DNA from: Candidatus Zipacnadia bacterium | Lineage (GTDB): Bacteria > Armatimonadota > Zipacnadia > Zipacnadales > UBA5352 | Direction: 5' to 3' | Assembly (NCBI GenBank): GCA_029821265.1 | Contig: JALGTR010000004.1 | Location: forward strand, 1-41,459 | Length of the DNA stretch: 41,459 nucleotides | In this document: one piece after another, positions 1 to 9,526 of the stretch | How the letters are laid out: each line of letters starts with the position of its first letter | How positions within the stretch are numbered: the first letter of the stretch is position 1 | Notes under the pieces: model-generated | Told to the model about the DNA's origin: nothing | The model's database searches: none | Seen by the model: the letters and a program-made list of their open reading frames with translations, nothing else | Program-made: the position numbers and the translations under genes

Positions 1-1181
1 AGGCGGAGGGCCAGCTCGAGCAGGCTCGTGCCGCGGATGCGCTGACGGTGGCGCTGTCGGTCAGCGCGCTGCGGATGGGCCCGGTCTCGAGCTTCGAGGT
101 CCCGATGGGGCCGGAGGGGGGGCTCGTGGAGTTCCAGGTCGGCCAGGAGGAAGCCTACCGCGCCGCAGTGTCGGCTCGCCAGCCGCTGTACACGGGCGGT
201 CGGGCGGGCCTGGGAACGAGGCTTGCGCGCGAGGGCATCATGGCAGCGCGCCACCAGACGGAGGCGACGCAGCTCGGAGTCATGCTCGGCGCCCAGGAAG
301 CGGCCTACGGGGTGTTGCGGGCGCGGCAGCTTGCGAACGTGGCGGCCGCGCGGGTGACGGCCCTCGCGGAACACGTACGAAACGCCGAGGCTCTGGAGGA
401 GGCCGGGATGGCGCCGCACTTCGACGTGGTGCAGGCGCGGACGGAGCTCGCCCGGGCCGAGGAGGAGATGATCTCGGCGCAGACGGCGGTGAAGCAGTCG
501 AAAGCCGGGCTGCGCCGGACACTCGGTCTCCCGCAGGAGACGCCGCTGGAGGTCGTTGATCCGGCGCCGCCGGCGCCGCTTGAGGGGGAGGTCGGCGATC
601 TGATCGAGCTGAGCTGGCAGAATCGCCCGGAGGTGCAGGCCGCCGAGACGGGCGTCAGATCTGCGCGTCTGAGCCTCGAGCTGGCGCGGGCGGCGAAGAA
701 ACCGACCGTGGCGCTGACGGGAGAGTATGCGCGGCAGTCGGCCGGCGGGCTTGGCGGCACATCCGAGAGCTGGATGATCGGCGTGGTGGCGGAGAAGCCG
801 ATCCTCGATGGTGGATCGCGGGATGGCCAGGTGGCGTCGCAGCGAGCGCGTCTGGATGCGGCGGAGCTGCGTCTGCAGCGGACGCGGGAGGAGATCGCAC
901 TGGAGGTTGTGCAGCAATTCCTCGCCGTGCAGGAAGCGCGCGAGCGGATCACAACAGCAGAGCAGGGAATCATCGAGGCGCGTGAGCGACAGCGGATGGC
1001 GCGGCTGCGCTACCGCGAGGGCATTGCCGCGGGGATAGAGGTCATCGATGCAGACACGGCGCTGGCGGCTGCCGAGGCGAGCCTCGTGAACGCACAGTAT
1101 GACCTGCAGCTTGCATTGACGCGGTTGGGGAAGGCGGTCGGGACGGTACCGCTGCCCCGGCAGGAGGTCGAGACACAATGA
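1..1181 (+). CDS. TolC-family outer membrane efflux protein (5' truncated)
   Basis: This is the outer-membrane channel of a tripartite efflux pump, carrying substrate from the periplasm to the outside. The frame is open from base 3, so the true start and signal peptide lie before the window; about 392 residues are visible against roughly 430-480 for the family. Two internally similar helical halves rich in Ala, Arg, Glu and Gln can be read, with TolC-like stretches such as LEEAGMAPHFDVVQARTELA in the first half and MARLRYREGIAAGIEVIDA in the second. The stop overlaps the start of the next gene (ATGA), so it is translationally coupled to the adaptor and RND pump. Family assignment is firm; the substrate is unknown. 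Confidence 0.9.
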   Translation, partial: AEGQLEQARAADALTVALSVSALRMGPVSSFEVPMGPEGGLVEFQVGQEEAYRAAVSARQPLYTGGRAGLGTRLAREGIMAARHQTEATQLGVMLGAQEAAYGVLRARQLANVAAARVTALAEHVRNAEALEEAGMAPHFDVVQARTELARAEEEMISAQTAVKQSKAGLRRTLGLPQETPLEVVDPAPPAPLEGEVGDLIELSWQNRPEVQAAETGVRSARLSLELARAAKKPTVALTGEYARQSAGGLGGTSESWMIGVVAEKPILDGGSRDGQVASQRARLDAAELRLQRTREEIALEVVQQFLAVQEARERITTAEQGIIEARERQRMARLRYREGIAAGIEVIDADTALAAAEASLVNAQYDLQLALTRLGKAVGTVPLPRQEVETQ

Positions 1182-2869
1182 GCCGTGCGAAAGCGGCGCG
1201 GTGTCTGACGGCGCCGGGCCGTATCATTATAGCGCTGGCGGTCGCCGGGATGTGCGTGTTCGCAGTGACCGGCTGTGGCCGTGGCGGCGGGCAGCAGGAG
1301 ACGAGCGGTCGGGCGGAGGCCTCAGAGTCGAAGGTCACACCCGTGCAGGTCGCAACGGCCATGCGTGCTGATCTCCAGGAGACGTTGGAGATCACCGGCA
1401 CGGCCGAGGCCGAGGGTGAAGTGGATGTGGTCGCCGAGGTTGCTGGCAAGGTCGCGCGGGTGTATGCGGACGTCGGCGACTACGTCAGCGCCGGGCAGAC
1501 GATTGTGCGGGTGGATTCGAGGATTGCGGCGGCACAGCGCGATCAGGCGTCCGCCGGTGTGCAGAGCGCCGAGGCGGCGCTGCGGCAGGCGCGCTCGAGC
1601 CTGGAGCTGACTGAGGAGACGACGGCAAGCTCGGTGCGCCAGGCCGAGGTGAACCTGAGCGCAGCGAAGGAGCGACTCAAGCAGGCGGAGGCATCGGCGC
1701 GGCTGACGCAGTCGCGGGTGGAGAGCCAGATCGAGCAGGCGCGGACCTCGCTACGCAGCGCCCAGACGCGGCTGGCGGAGGTGCGTGCCGGAGCTCGTGA
1801 GCAGCAGCGCAGGCAGGCCGAGCAGCAGGTGAGACAGGCGAAGGCCTCCCTGGACCTCGCCGAGCAGACCTATCGGCGGCATAAAGGGCTGCTGGAGGGC
1901 GGCGTGATCAGCCAGCAGCAGTTCGACCAGGTGGAGACCGAATACGAGCTGGCACAGGCCAGCTACCAGCAGGCGCAGGAGAACCTGAGCCTCGTCGAGG
2001 AGGGCGCGCGAACCGAACAGGTGAGGCTGGCCGAGCTGGCGGTGGAGCAGGCGGAGGAAGGGCTGCGCCTGGCCGAGGCCGGCAGGACGCAGATCGAGAT
2101 CGCACAGCAGGACGTCGAGGCGGCGCGCGAGGGCGTCCGCGCGGCAGAGGAGCAGCTTCGCGCGGCGATTGCCGGCCGCAAGCAGGTGGACGTGAGCCGC
2201 CGCAGCGTCGCGGCGGCCGAGGCAGGCGTTGCCCAGGCGCAGGCGAGTGCGCGGGCAGCGGGTGTGCAGCTTCAAAAGCACGCGATCCCGTCCCCCCTCT
2301 CCGGGCTTGTGGCCCGGCGATACGTGGACCCGGGCGAGGGCGCGGCGCCCGGTTCGCCACTGCTTCGAATCGTGGACATCGACCCGATACGCATCGAGGC
2401 GGTCGTCAACCAGCTCGATATCGACCGGGTGAGCAAGGGCGATCGCGGAATGGTGACATTCGACGGTCTGGAGGATCGAGAGTTCGCCGGAACGGTGACG
2501 GACATCTCGCCACAGGCGATGGAGAGCAGCCGCAACTACATCGCGCGCATCGAGGTCGATAACCCCGGCGGTGTCGTCAAGCCCGGGATGTTCGCACGGG
2601 TGAAGCTCGTGCTCGGATCGGTGCAGGACGCCGTTGTCGTGGTGCGAGATGCGCTTGTGGAGCGCGATCACACCGGACTGGTGTACGTGGTCGACGATGG
2701 CGTGATCGATGTGCGTGAGGTGCGGGTGGGCGTCATCCAGGGCAACCTCGTCCAGATCCTCGAGGGTGTCCGCGAGGGCGAGACGGTTGTGGTGATCGGA
2801 CAGGATGCGCTTGCGGACGGACAGCGCGTCAAGGCGGTGCCTCGGACGCAGGTTGACGAAACACAGTAA
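1178..2869 (+). CDS. HlyD/MFP-family periplasmic adaptor lipoprotein of RND pump
   Basis: This is the membrane-fusion protein that bridges the inner-membrane RND pump and the TolC-like channel. The N-terminus is a signal peptide ending in a lipobox (AVTGC, Cys33), so it is probably lipid-anchored. A biotinyl-lipoyl-like half follows (about residues 60-115). Next comes an unusually long Ala/Glu/Gln/Arg-rich coiled-coil hairpin (about 120-350), then the second lipoyl half (IPSPLSGLVARRYVDPGEG), a beta-barrel and a membrane-proximal domain. At 563 residues it is longer than AcrA-type adaptors (about 400), and the extra length is in the coiled coil. It overlaps the tolC-like gene by 4 bases and sits 47 bases before the RND gene. 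Confidence 0.92.
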   Translation: MSRAKAARCLTAPGRIIIALAVAGMCVFAVTGCGRGGGQQETSGRAEASESKVTPVQVATAMRADLQETLEITGTAEAEGEVDVVAEVAGKVARVYADVGDYVSAGQTIVRVDSRIAAAQRDQASAGVQSAEAALRQARSSLELTEETTASSVRQAEVNLSAAKERLKQAEASARLTQSRVESQIEQARTSLRSAQTRLAEVRAGAREQQRRQAEQQVRQAKASLDLAEQTYRRHKGLLEGGVISQQQFDQVETEYELAQASYQQAQENLSLVEEGARTEQVRLAELAVEQAEEGLRLAEAGRTQIEIAQQDVEAAREGVRAAEEQLRAAIAGRKQVDVSRRSVAAAEAGVAQAQASARAAGVQLQKHAIPSPLSGLVARRYVDPGEGAAPGSPLLRIVDIDPIRIEAVVNQLDIDRVSKGDRGMVTFDGLEDREFAGTVTDISPQAMESSRNYIARIEVDNPGGVVKPGMFARVKLVLGSVQDAVVVVRDALVERDHTGLVYVVDDGVIDVREVRVGVIQGNLVQILEGVREGETVVVIGQDALADGQRVKAVPRTQVDETQ

Positions 2870-2916
2870 CTAACAGCGCTCTCGCGGCGCGATAATCGAG
2901 GAGCTTCTACTTACAG

Positions 2917-5900
2917 ATGTGGGCTTTTGCCAAGGCCGTCATCTCCAATCGTGTGACCGTCGGTATGTTCGTCCTGGGACTGGTCGTCCTGGGCCTCGTT
3001 GGCTTCGATCGGATGCCCTGGGAGCAGGATCCGGACGTTGATTTTCCGTTCGTGACCGTGATCGTCACGTACCCCGGAGCCGGCCCCGAGGAGATCGAGG
3101 AGGAGATCATCCGCCCGCTGGAGGAGGAGATCTCCGTCCTCCCTGACGTGCAGCGCGTAAGCGCCACGGCTCAGGAAAATGTGGGGACGGTCGGGATCGA
3201 GTTCAGCTACGAGGCGGACACAGACGCGGCTGCCGCCGACGTTCGCGACGCGGTGGCGCGCGTCAAAGCGCAGTTCCCCGACGACGCTCAGGAGCCATCG
3301 GTCCTGAAGATCGATCTGGGCGCGCGCCCGATCATGACACTGGCGGTGAGCAGCCCCCGCGAGCCGCGCGACCTCAGGCAGCTGGTGGAGGATGTCATAA
3401 AGCCACGGCTTGGCTCGGTCGGCGGCGTCGCGTCCGTAACCGTGACCGGCGGCGAGGTGCGCGAGATCCAGGTGCTCGCGGATAAGGACCGGCTGCGGGC
3501 CGTCGGCCTCACCGTCGCCGATCTGGCCAGGATTATTCAGTTCGAGAATCTCGACGTGCCCTCAGGAACGATCGAGGAAGGCATGCGCGACTATCGCGTG
3601 CGGGTCCTCGGGCGCGCGGAACAGCTTGATACTCTGCGGGAGCTGTGGCTGGAGACGCCGATCGGTGGCAGGATCCGGCTGAGCGAGATCGCCGAAGTGA
3701 TCGACACGGTGGTTGAGCCGGACCAGTACGCGCGGCTTAACGGCGAGTCGATCGTGGGCGTGCGTGTCGTCAAGCAGTCGGGCGCCAACACCGTGGAAGT
3801 CGCCGACGGGATCAGGAACGGCATCGAAGAGCTGCGCCGGACCCTGCCGGATGATATCGAGATCGTCATCTCCAACGATGAATCCGAGCGGGTGCGCAAC
3901 CAGGTCACCGACGTAATGACCTCGATTCGCGACGGCACACTGCTCGCGGCGCTGGTCATCTTCCTGTTTCTGCACAACGCCCGGGGCATGGTCATCGCGG
4001 CGCTCGCAATTCCGACTTCGATGATCGCGGCGTTCTTGGTTATCGGTCTGGGGCTTGGCTTTACGCTCAACAGCATGGTGCTGCTGGCGCTTGCGATCTC
4101 GGTGGGGATCCTGGTCGATAACTCGGTCGTGATTCTCGAGAACGTGCAAAGACACCTCGACCGCGGCGAGCTGCCCGATGCGGCGGCCGCCAACGGCTGG
4201 TCGGAGATCGGCTGGGCGGTCATCACCACTTCCGTTGTTGACGTGTCGATCTTCTTCCCCGTCGCGATCATGGGGGGAATCGTCGGGCAGTTCATGTTCC
4301 CGTTCGCGCTCACGATCGTGGCCGTGTCAGTGGCGGCACTTGTGATCGCCGCGGTGCTCACCCCGATGCTTGCCGCATGGTGGTTCGAGCGCAAGCGCTC
4401 GCGCGAGGAGCGCTCCGACAACGGCAATGTGGTCGTCCGGGCATTTAACCGAGCGCTGAGCAGTTTCTACGCATTCCTTGACGCGCTCTACGATGGCCTC
4501 GAGCGTTTCTACCGCGGTGTACTTCGCCGAGCGATCTCCCACCCGTACCTGGTCATCCTCATCGGTTATGGAGCGCTCGCCCTCGTCGCGGGCACGATCG
4601 TCCCAAGGCTGGGGGCAGAGTTCATCCCGCAGGTGGACCAGAGCTCGGTCGGGATCACCGTCGAGATGCCCGCCGGAACGCGGCTCGAGGTGACGGACGA
4701 GATCGTCCGCAGGATCGAACAGCGACTGATGGACGAGACGAAGTACCCGGAGATCGAGTACGTCTACTCGCAGGTGGGCTCGACGGGTACCGGGTTCCTG
4801 GGGAGCGGCCAGAGTGGGTCAAACTGGGCCTCACTGGACCTGACGCTCTATGGAGCGCGGCAGCGGCGAGAGCAGGGCCTCCGCTCTGACAGCGAGCTGG
4901 CGGTTGATCTGCGCGAGGCGCTGGCGGACCTGCCGGCACAGCTTACGATCGCGGCGCAGGGAGGCCCTGGCGGTGGGGGTGGCGCGCCGATCGAGCTGGA
5001 GCTGATCAGCGACGATTACGACGATCTCACCCGCGTGGCGACGGCTCTGCAACGAGAGGTGGCGCAGATACCGGGGCTGATCCACGTGGATATCTCCGCC
5101 GAGGCCGGACAGCCGGAGGTGCAGATCGACATCGACCGCTGGCGGGCCTCCGACCTCGGCCTGAGCGTGGCACAGATCGCGAACTCCGTGCGCTCCGCTA
5201 TAGCCGGGGCGACGGATACGACCTTCCGCGAGGAGGGTGAGGAGTACGATATCCGCGTGCAGCTCGATCAGGCGGATCGCAACAGCGTAGAGGACATCGC
5301 CGACATCTTCGTTGGCATGGCCGAGGGTGACCAGCCGGTGCGCCTCGGCGACGTGGCCGATATCTCGGTGGGCACGGGGCCGACTCGGATCGAGCGACGC
5401 GACCGGCAGCGCTCGATAACCCTCACCGCCTACAACCCCGGCATCGTGCAGGCTGAGGCCGAGGAGCGCATCATCGCGATCCTTGAGGAGATGGACACGC
5501 GGACAGTGGACTACCAGTGGGCCGGTTTGGCGCGATTCCGCGGGGAGTCATTCGGTGAACTGGGCCAGGCCCTGGCGCTGTCAATCGTGCTGATCTACAT
5601 CGTGACCGCAGCCCTCTACAACAACATCCTGGAGCCCCTGAACGTGATGTTCACCGTCCCGCTGGCTCTGATCGGGGCTGTCATCGGTCTGCTCGTGAGC
5701 GGCAACACGCTCAATATCGTCTCAATCATCGGCATCATTATGCTGGTCGGGCTGGTGGCGAGGAACTCGATCATCCTGCTCGACTACACGGACACTCTAC
5801 GTGCCAGAGGGATGACCCGCAACGAGGCGCTGATGGTCGCTGGGCCTCACCGGATGAAGCCGATTCTGATGACGGTGGGCTCGACGGTGCTGGGCGTACT

Positions 5901-6183
5901 GCCGACGGCCCTCGCACTGGCAGAGGGCGCGGAGATGCGGGAGCCGTTCGCCTGGGTGCTGATCTTCGGGCTGATCTTCGGGACGACCCTGTCGTTGATC
6001 GTTGTTCCGGCATCATACTGCATCTGGGACCGGCTCGGCGAGGTCGCGACCTCATGCTTCCGGGCGTTGCATGACCCGGATGTGAGCTGCCTCGACGAGT
6101 TCATTGCGGTCTTCCGGCGCATGCGCCGGCGCCTCACGGGGCGGCGTGTCAACGGCTCCGACGACGAAGGAGGCGGCGAGTAA
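2917..6183 (+). CDS. RND-family efflux permease (AcrB/HAE1-like)
   Basis: This is the proton-driven inner-membrane pump of the tripartite exporter. At 1088 residues it is close to family length (about 1030-1050) plus a hydrophilic C-terminal tail. It shows the usual duplicated architecture: TM1 at the N-terminus, a large porter loop, TM2-6 (about 340-500), a linker, TM7, a second porter loop and TM8-12 (about 880-1045). TM4 reads LVDNSVVILENV, with Asp401-Asn402 where AcrB has Asp407-Asp408. The TM10 Lys (AcrB K940) is replaced by Arg949 (VARNSIILL); the TM11 Arg and Thr (RMKPILMT) are kept. The start has only a distant GAGGAG upstream. The stop overlaps the next ATG (TAATG). Drug versus metal substrate cannot be read from sequence. 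Confidence 0.94.
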   Translation: MWAFAKAVISNRVTVGMFVLGLVVLGLVGFDRMPWEQDPDVDFPFVTVIVTYPGAGPEEIEEEIIRPLEEEISVLPDVQRVSATAQENVGTVGIEFSYEADTDAAAADVRDAVARVKAQFPDDAQEPSVLKIDLGARPIMTLAVSSPREPRDLRQLVEDVIKPRLGSVGGVASVTVTGGEVREIQVLADKDRLRAVGLTVADLARIIQFENLDVPSGTIEEGMRDYRVRVLGRAEQLDTLRELWLETPIGGRIRLSEIAEVIDTVVEPDQYARLNGESIVGVRVVKQSGANTVEVADGIRNGIEELRRTLPDDIEIVISNDESERVRNQVTDVMTSIRDGTLLAALVIFLFLHNARGMVIAALAIPTSMIAAFLVIGLGLGFTLNSMVLLALAISVGILVDNSVVILENVQRHLDRGELPDAAAANGWSEIGWAVITTSVVDVSIFFPVAIMGGIVGQFMFPFALTIVAVSVAALVIAAVLTPMLAAWWFERKRSREERSDNGNVVVRAFNRALSSFYAFLDALYDGLERFYRGVLRRAISHPYLVILIGYGALALVAGTIVPRLGAEFIPQVDQSSVGITVEMPAGTRLEVTDEIVRRIEQRLMDETKYPEIEYVYSQVGSTGTGFLGSGQSGSNWASLDLTLYGARQRREQGLRSDSELAVDLREALADLPAQLTIAAQGGPGGGGGAPIELELISDDYDDLTRVATALQREVAQIPGLIHVDISAEAGQPEVQIDIDRWRASDLGLSVAQIANSVRSAIAGATDTTFREEGEEYDIRVQLDQADRNSVEDIADIFVGMAEGDQPVRLGDVADISVGTGPTRIERRDRQRSITLTAYNPGIVQAEAEERIIAILEEMDTRTVDYQWAGLARFRGESFGELGQALALSIVLIYIVTAALYNNILEPLNVMFTVPLALIGAVIGLLVSGNTLNIVSIIGIIMLVGLVARNSIILLDYTDTLRARGMTRNEALMVAGPHRMKPILMTVGSTVLGVLPTALALAEGAEMREPFAWVLIFGLIFGTTLSLIVVPASYCIWDRLGEVATSCFRALHDPDVSCLDEFIAVFRRMRRRLTGRRVNGSDDEGGGE

Positions 6184-6500
6184 TGCTCTCCGCAGAGCCG
6201 TGCAGCGAGTGCAATAAGCTGGCGTGGATAATCGTCGAGAGCGGCGCGCAGCAGGATGTGATGCGTGCGCTGGAGGACCTCGGCCTCGAGCATTACACGC
6301 TCTTCGAGCAGGTCGAGGGCTCCGGTGAGACCGGGCACAAGCAGGGCAACGCGGTCTTCCCGGGGATCAACACGGTGCTGATGATCGCGATGCCCGAGGC
6401 CAAGGTTGAGCCGCTCGTACGGGCCTTGCACGAAATCCGGGATTCGTTTATCGTGCGTCCGGGTATGAAAGTCATCGTAACCGATTGCGTGATGTACTGA
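6183..6500 (+). CDS. Small PII-like (DUF3240-like) protein of an RND operon
   Basis: This is a 105-residue soluble protein with alternating beta/alpha pattern: a strand (LAWIIVES), a helix (QQDVMRALEDLGLEHYTLF), a central loop rich in Gly, Glu and His, a strand (TVLMIAMPE), a helix (VEPLVRALHEIRDSF) and a final strand (MKVIVTDCVMY). That layout matches ferredoxin-fold PII-like proteins, some of which (DUF3240) accompany heavy-metal RND pumps. A CxxC pair (Cys8, Cys11) lies at the N-terminus. It shares one base with the RND gene and ends one base before the MFS gene, so it is made together with both pumps. A ligand-sensing or pump-regulating role is inferred from context. Confidence 0.65.
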   Translation: MLSAEPCSECNKLAWIIVESGAQQDVMRALEDLGLEHYTLFEQVEGSGETGHKQGNAVFPGINTVLMIAMPEAKVEPLVRALHEIRDSFIVRPGMKVIVTDCVMY

Positions 6501-6501
6501 G

Positions 6502-7797
6502 ATGCCGGCCGGGACAGAACCTGACGAAGCACCGAAAAAGCCCTCCGAATCCACTGCCCCTCCGTGGCAAAGAACCCTCTACGCCTGCTGGTTCGCGCAA
6601 CTGCTGAGCATCATAGGCTTTGCCTTTGTAATGCCATTCATTCCGTTCTATGTGCGGGAGCTTGGCGTCCAGGGGGAGGACCAGGTGGCGATCTGGTCGG
6701 GCCTGGTGATCACGGCCTCCGGCATGATGGGTGCGATCTTCGCGCCGATCTGGGGCTATCTGGCGGACCGCTACGGGCGCAAGATCATGGTGGAGCGCGC
6801 CATGTTCGGCGGCGCGATCGTGATGGCGCTGATGGGCACGGTGGGGAACGTCTACGAGCTGACCGTCCTCCGCATGCTGCAGGGGGCGCTGACAGGCACG
6901 GTCGTGGCCTCGACGACCCTCGTGGCCGCCATTACGCCCAACCGGCGGATGGGGTACTCACTGGGCATGATGCAGGTTGCGGTGCTGATGGGCATGACCA
7001 TCGGACCGTGGGTCGGCGGGCTGCTGGCCGACGCGTGGGGGTATCGCGTCCCGTTCTATGCCTCCGGGGTCATGCTGCTTCTCGGCGGGCTGGTGGTACT
7101 GTTCCTGGCCTATGAGGACTTCCGCCCTCCCGACGGGAAGAAGCGGGCCAACAGCCAGGGCCTGCGCCAGGCGTTCGGTCGACGCGGCATGCTGGCGCTG
7201 CTCGCGGCGTTCTTTATGATTGCCCTGGCCGGCAGCTTCGTAGGGCCGATCTTCCCGCTGCTGGTCGAGGCGATCTCCGAGACCGAGAGGGTCGCGTCGA
7301 CTGCCGGCATGCTGATGGGCATGGGCGGCCTGGCGGCGGGTGTGAGCGCCCTGATCGTCGGCCTGGTCGGCGATCGCATTGGGCACAAGCCGATGCTTGT
7401 CGCATGCACCCTGGGCGCAGCGCTATTCAGCATCCCGCATGCGCTGGCACAGACCGTGGGACAGTTGCTGGCACTGCGGCTCGGGATGGGTCTGACGCGC
7501 GGCGGCACGGCTCCGTCGCTCAATGCCATTGTGGGGCAGGCGGTGTCGTCGGACACGTACGGGCGGTCGTTCGGGAACACACGGGTGGCCTCGGCCAGCG
7601 GAATGGCGCTCGGGCCGCTGCTGGGGGGCTTCGCGGCGGCGCAGCTTGGACTGCGCTGGCCGTTCGTGATCATGGGCGGGATGCTGGGCCTTACGGCCGC
7701 ATTCGTCGCCATCCACGTGCCCTCTACGTTCAACGGCGAGGAGCACGAAGAGTCTGAGGTATCACCGGCGGAGCACAGGCCTCCGGCCGCCGAGTAG
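6502..7797 (+). CDS. Major facilitator superfamily transporter, drug-efflux type
   Basis: This is a 431-residue polytopic protein with about 12 hydrophobic segments. The MFS motif A is present in the loop after TM2 (WGYLADRYGRK, about residues 87-97), with a weaker copy in the second half (VGLVGDRIGHK). A motif-C-like Gly-rich TM5 (MGMTIGPWVGGLLADAWGY) suggests the 12/14-TM drug:proton antiporter branch. The N-terminal 25 residues are hydrophilic and Pro/Glu rich. It starts one base after the PII-like gene and is the last gene of the efflux operon; the ABC genes converge on it 14 bases downstream. Substrate is unknown. Confidence 0.88.
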   Translation: MPAGTEPDEAPKKPSESTAPPWQRTLYACWFAQLLSIIGFAFVMPFIPFYVRELGVQGEDQVAIWSGLVITASGMMGAIFAPIWGYLADRYGRKIMVERAMFGGAIVMALMGTVGNVYELTVLRMLQGALTGTVVASTTLVAAITPNRRMGYSLGMMQVAVLMGMTIGPWVGGLLADAWGYRVPFYASGVMLLLGGLVVLFLAYEDFRPPDGKKRANSQGLRQAFGRRGMLALLAAFFMIALAGSFVGPIFPLLVEAISETERVASTAGMLMGMGGLAAGVSALIVGLVGDRIGHKPMLVACTLGAALFSIPHALAQTVGQLLALRLGMGLTRGGTAPSLNAIVGQAVSSDTYGRSFGNTRVASASGMALGPLLGGFAAAQLGLRWPFVIMGGMLGLTAAFVAIHVPSTFNGEEHEESEVSPAEHRPPAAE

Positions 7798-7811
7798 CCG
7801 CCCGACCGGCC

Positions 7812-8627
7812 TCATTTCACAGCGCCCGCGGTCAGTCCCCGCACGATATGCTTCTGGAAGAGCAGGTAAAGGATCATCAGTGGCACGACCGCCACGGTCA
7901 CGCCCGCGAGGATCGCCCCCCAGTTCGCGATGTGCTCTCCCTGGAAGCTGAGCAGCCCGACAGGAAGCGTCTGGTGGGCGCTCTCTTTGATGAATACAAG
8001 CGCGAAGGGCAGCTCGTTCCAGATCCACGCGGCCTGGAAGATCGCCACGGTCGCGACGGCCGGACGGGCGATCGGCATGAAGACCTGCCAGAGGATGCGC
8101 CAGTGCCCCGCTCCATCCACGATCGCCGCCTCCATCAGCTCGCACGGCACCTCCACGAAGTAGGCGCGCAGCAGCAGCGTCGAGAGCGGCAGCCCGAAGG
8201 CGACGTACGGGCCGATGATCGCGAGGTAATCCCCCACTCTCAGCGCCGAGTTGAGCTGATACAGAGGGATCAGGACCGCATGCGCCGGGATCAGAAGTCC
8301 GGTGAGGATGAAGCCGAAGATGAGCCCGGAGCCGCTGAAGCGCAGTCGCGCGAAGGCGTACGCGGCGGGAGCGCTCAGGCCGATGATGAGGGCGACTGAA
8401 ACGATGGTGACCACCGTGGAGTTCAGAAGGTAGAGGCCGATGTCCCCCTCCCACGCCGCAACGTAGTTCTCGAGGTCCAGGGCTTCGGGCAGCCCCCACG
8501 GCTCGGTACGGAGCGTGTTCCCCGGACGCAGCGAGCCGATCACGGTCCACGCAAGTGGCAGCATGAAGACCGCTGCCAGCAGTGCGAACCCCAGATCGCG
8601 CAGCCAGACGAGTGCGCGGCGGGTCAT
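7812..8627 (-). CDS. Carbohydrate ABC transporter permease (MalG/UgpE-like)
   Basis: This is an inner-membrane permease of a sugar-type ABC importer, 271 residues with about six TM segments. The cytoplasmic EAA loop that docks the ATPase is visible (ELMEAAIVDGAGHWRILWQV). The ATG at 8627 was chosen because the protein then begins with a normal TM1 (MTRRALVWLRDLGFALLAAV) and its start overlaps the stop of the upstream permease by 4 bases (ATGA). The frame is open further upstream but reads as non-protein-like Arg/His-rich sequence inside the other permease. No ATPase gene follows, so a shared MsmK/UgpC-type ATPase encoded elsewhere is likely. Confidence 0.93.
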   Translation of the reverse strand: MTRRALVWLRDLGFALLAAVFMLPLAWTVIGSLRPGNTLRTEPWGLPEALDLENYVAAWEGDIGLYLLNSTVVTIVSVALIIGLSAPAAYAFARLRFSGSGLIFGFILTGLLIPAHAVLIPLYQLNSALRVGDYLAIIGPYVAFGLPLSTLLLRAYFVEVPCELMEAAIVDGAGHWRILWQVFMPIARPAVATVAIFQAAWIWNELPFALVFIKESAHQTLPVGLLSFQGEHIANWGAILAGVTVAVVPLMILYLLFQKHIVRGLTAGAVK

Positions 8628-9499
8628 CCTGCCGCCTCCTCGCGCCCGGTCAGTCGCACGTAGATGATCGTGGCAAGCATAGTAAGCGCGAGCATGACGG
8701 TGGCGATCGCCGCTGCATAGCCCATGCGGTCGTCGCTGAAGGCCGAGCGGTACATGTAGGTCGCGAGGACCTCGGAGGCGTGGTTCGGTCCTCCGCCCGT
8801 CATGACCCAGATCAGGTCGAAGATCTTCACTGAGCCGACGGTGATAAGGAGGGCATCGACGAGCACGATGCGCTTCATCAACGGCAGCGTGACATGCCAG
8901 AAGGTCCGCCAGGCGCCGGCGCCGTCGATCCGCGCGGCCTCGTAGATCTCCTCCGGGATCGCCTGCAGCCCGGCGAGCAGGATCATCATGTGGAAGCCCG
9001 TGTAGCGCCAGCAGGAGACCGTGATGATGCATGGGGTCGCCAGTTGAGGGTCGCCGAGCCAGCCAGCGGTGAGGTTCTCGAGGCCAAGCTGCTCGATAAG
9101 CGCGTTCAGCGCGCCGAAGTTGGGGTCATAGAAAAGGGTCCAGATCAGGCCGACCGCAACTGCCGGGACGATCAGCGGCGAGAAGAAGACCGTGCGCAGA
9201 ACGCGATGGCGGCGGAGCGAGGAGCCGATCCCGACCGCGAGCAGCATCGCGAGAGGAAGCTGGATGGCCAGCGAGAGGAGGATCCAGAGGGCGTTGTTCT
9301 TCAGCGCCGTGAGCAGCACCGGGTCCTGCATGAGGTCGGCGTAGTTCCCGAGGCCCTTCCAGGTGCGCACGGGATTCAGCGCGCTCCACGAGTACGCGCT
9401 CAGCACCACCGTGTGCACCAGCGGGTAGGTGATGTAGAACGCGAACACGGCGGCCGCCGGCAGCACCATGAGCCAGGCTGTGAGTGGTCTGTCGCGCAT
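8624..9499 (-). CDS. Sugar ABC transporter permease (MalF/UgpA-like)
   Basis: This is the partner permease of the importer, 291 residues with six TM segments. The first TM (AWLMVLPAAAVFAFYITYPL) is typical of UgpA/LacF-type proteins. The EAA motif is clear (EIYEAARIDGAGAWRTFWHV). It lies 27 bases downstream of the binding-protein gene and overlaps the second permease by 4 bases, giving the usual binding protein - permease - permease order. The substrate is probably an oligosaccharide or glycoside, by family. Confidence 0.93.
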   Translation of the reverse strand: MRDRPLTAWLMVLPAAAVFAFYITYPLVHTVVLSAYSWSALNPVRTWKGLGNYADLMQDPVLLTALKNNALWILLSLAIQLPLAMLLAVGIGSSLRRHRVLRTVFFSPLIVPAVAVGLIWTLFYDPNFGALNALIEQLGLENLTAGWLGDPQLATPCIITVSCWRYTGFHMMILLAGLQAIPEEIYEAARIDGAGAWRTFWHVTLPLMKRIVLVDALLITVGSVKIFDLIWVMTGGGPNHASEVLATYMYRSAFSDDRMGYAAAIATVMLALTMLATIIYVRLTGREEAAG

Positions 9500-9526
9500 G
9501 GGATCGCCGCCGGCCTCGTTCCGCAG

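Noticed and set aside
8628-9032. Upstream extension of the MalG-like permease
   Set aside because: It lies inside the MalF-like gene and reads as His/Arg-rich nonsense; ATG 8627 gives a proper first TM and the ATGA overlap.
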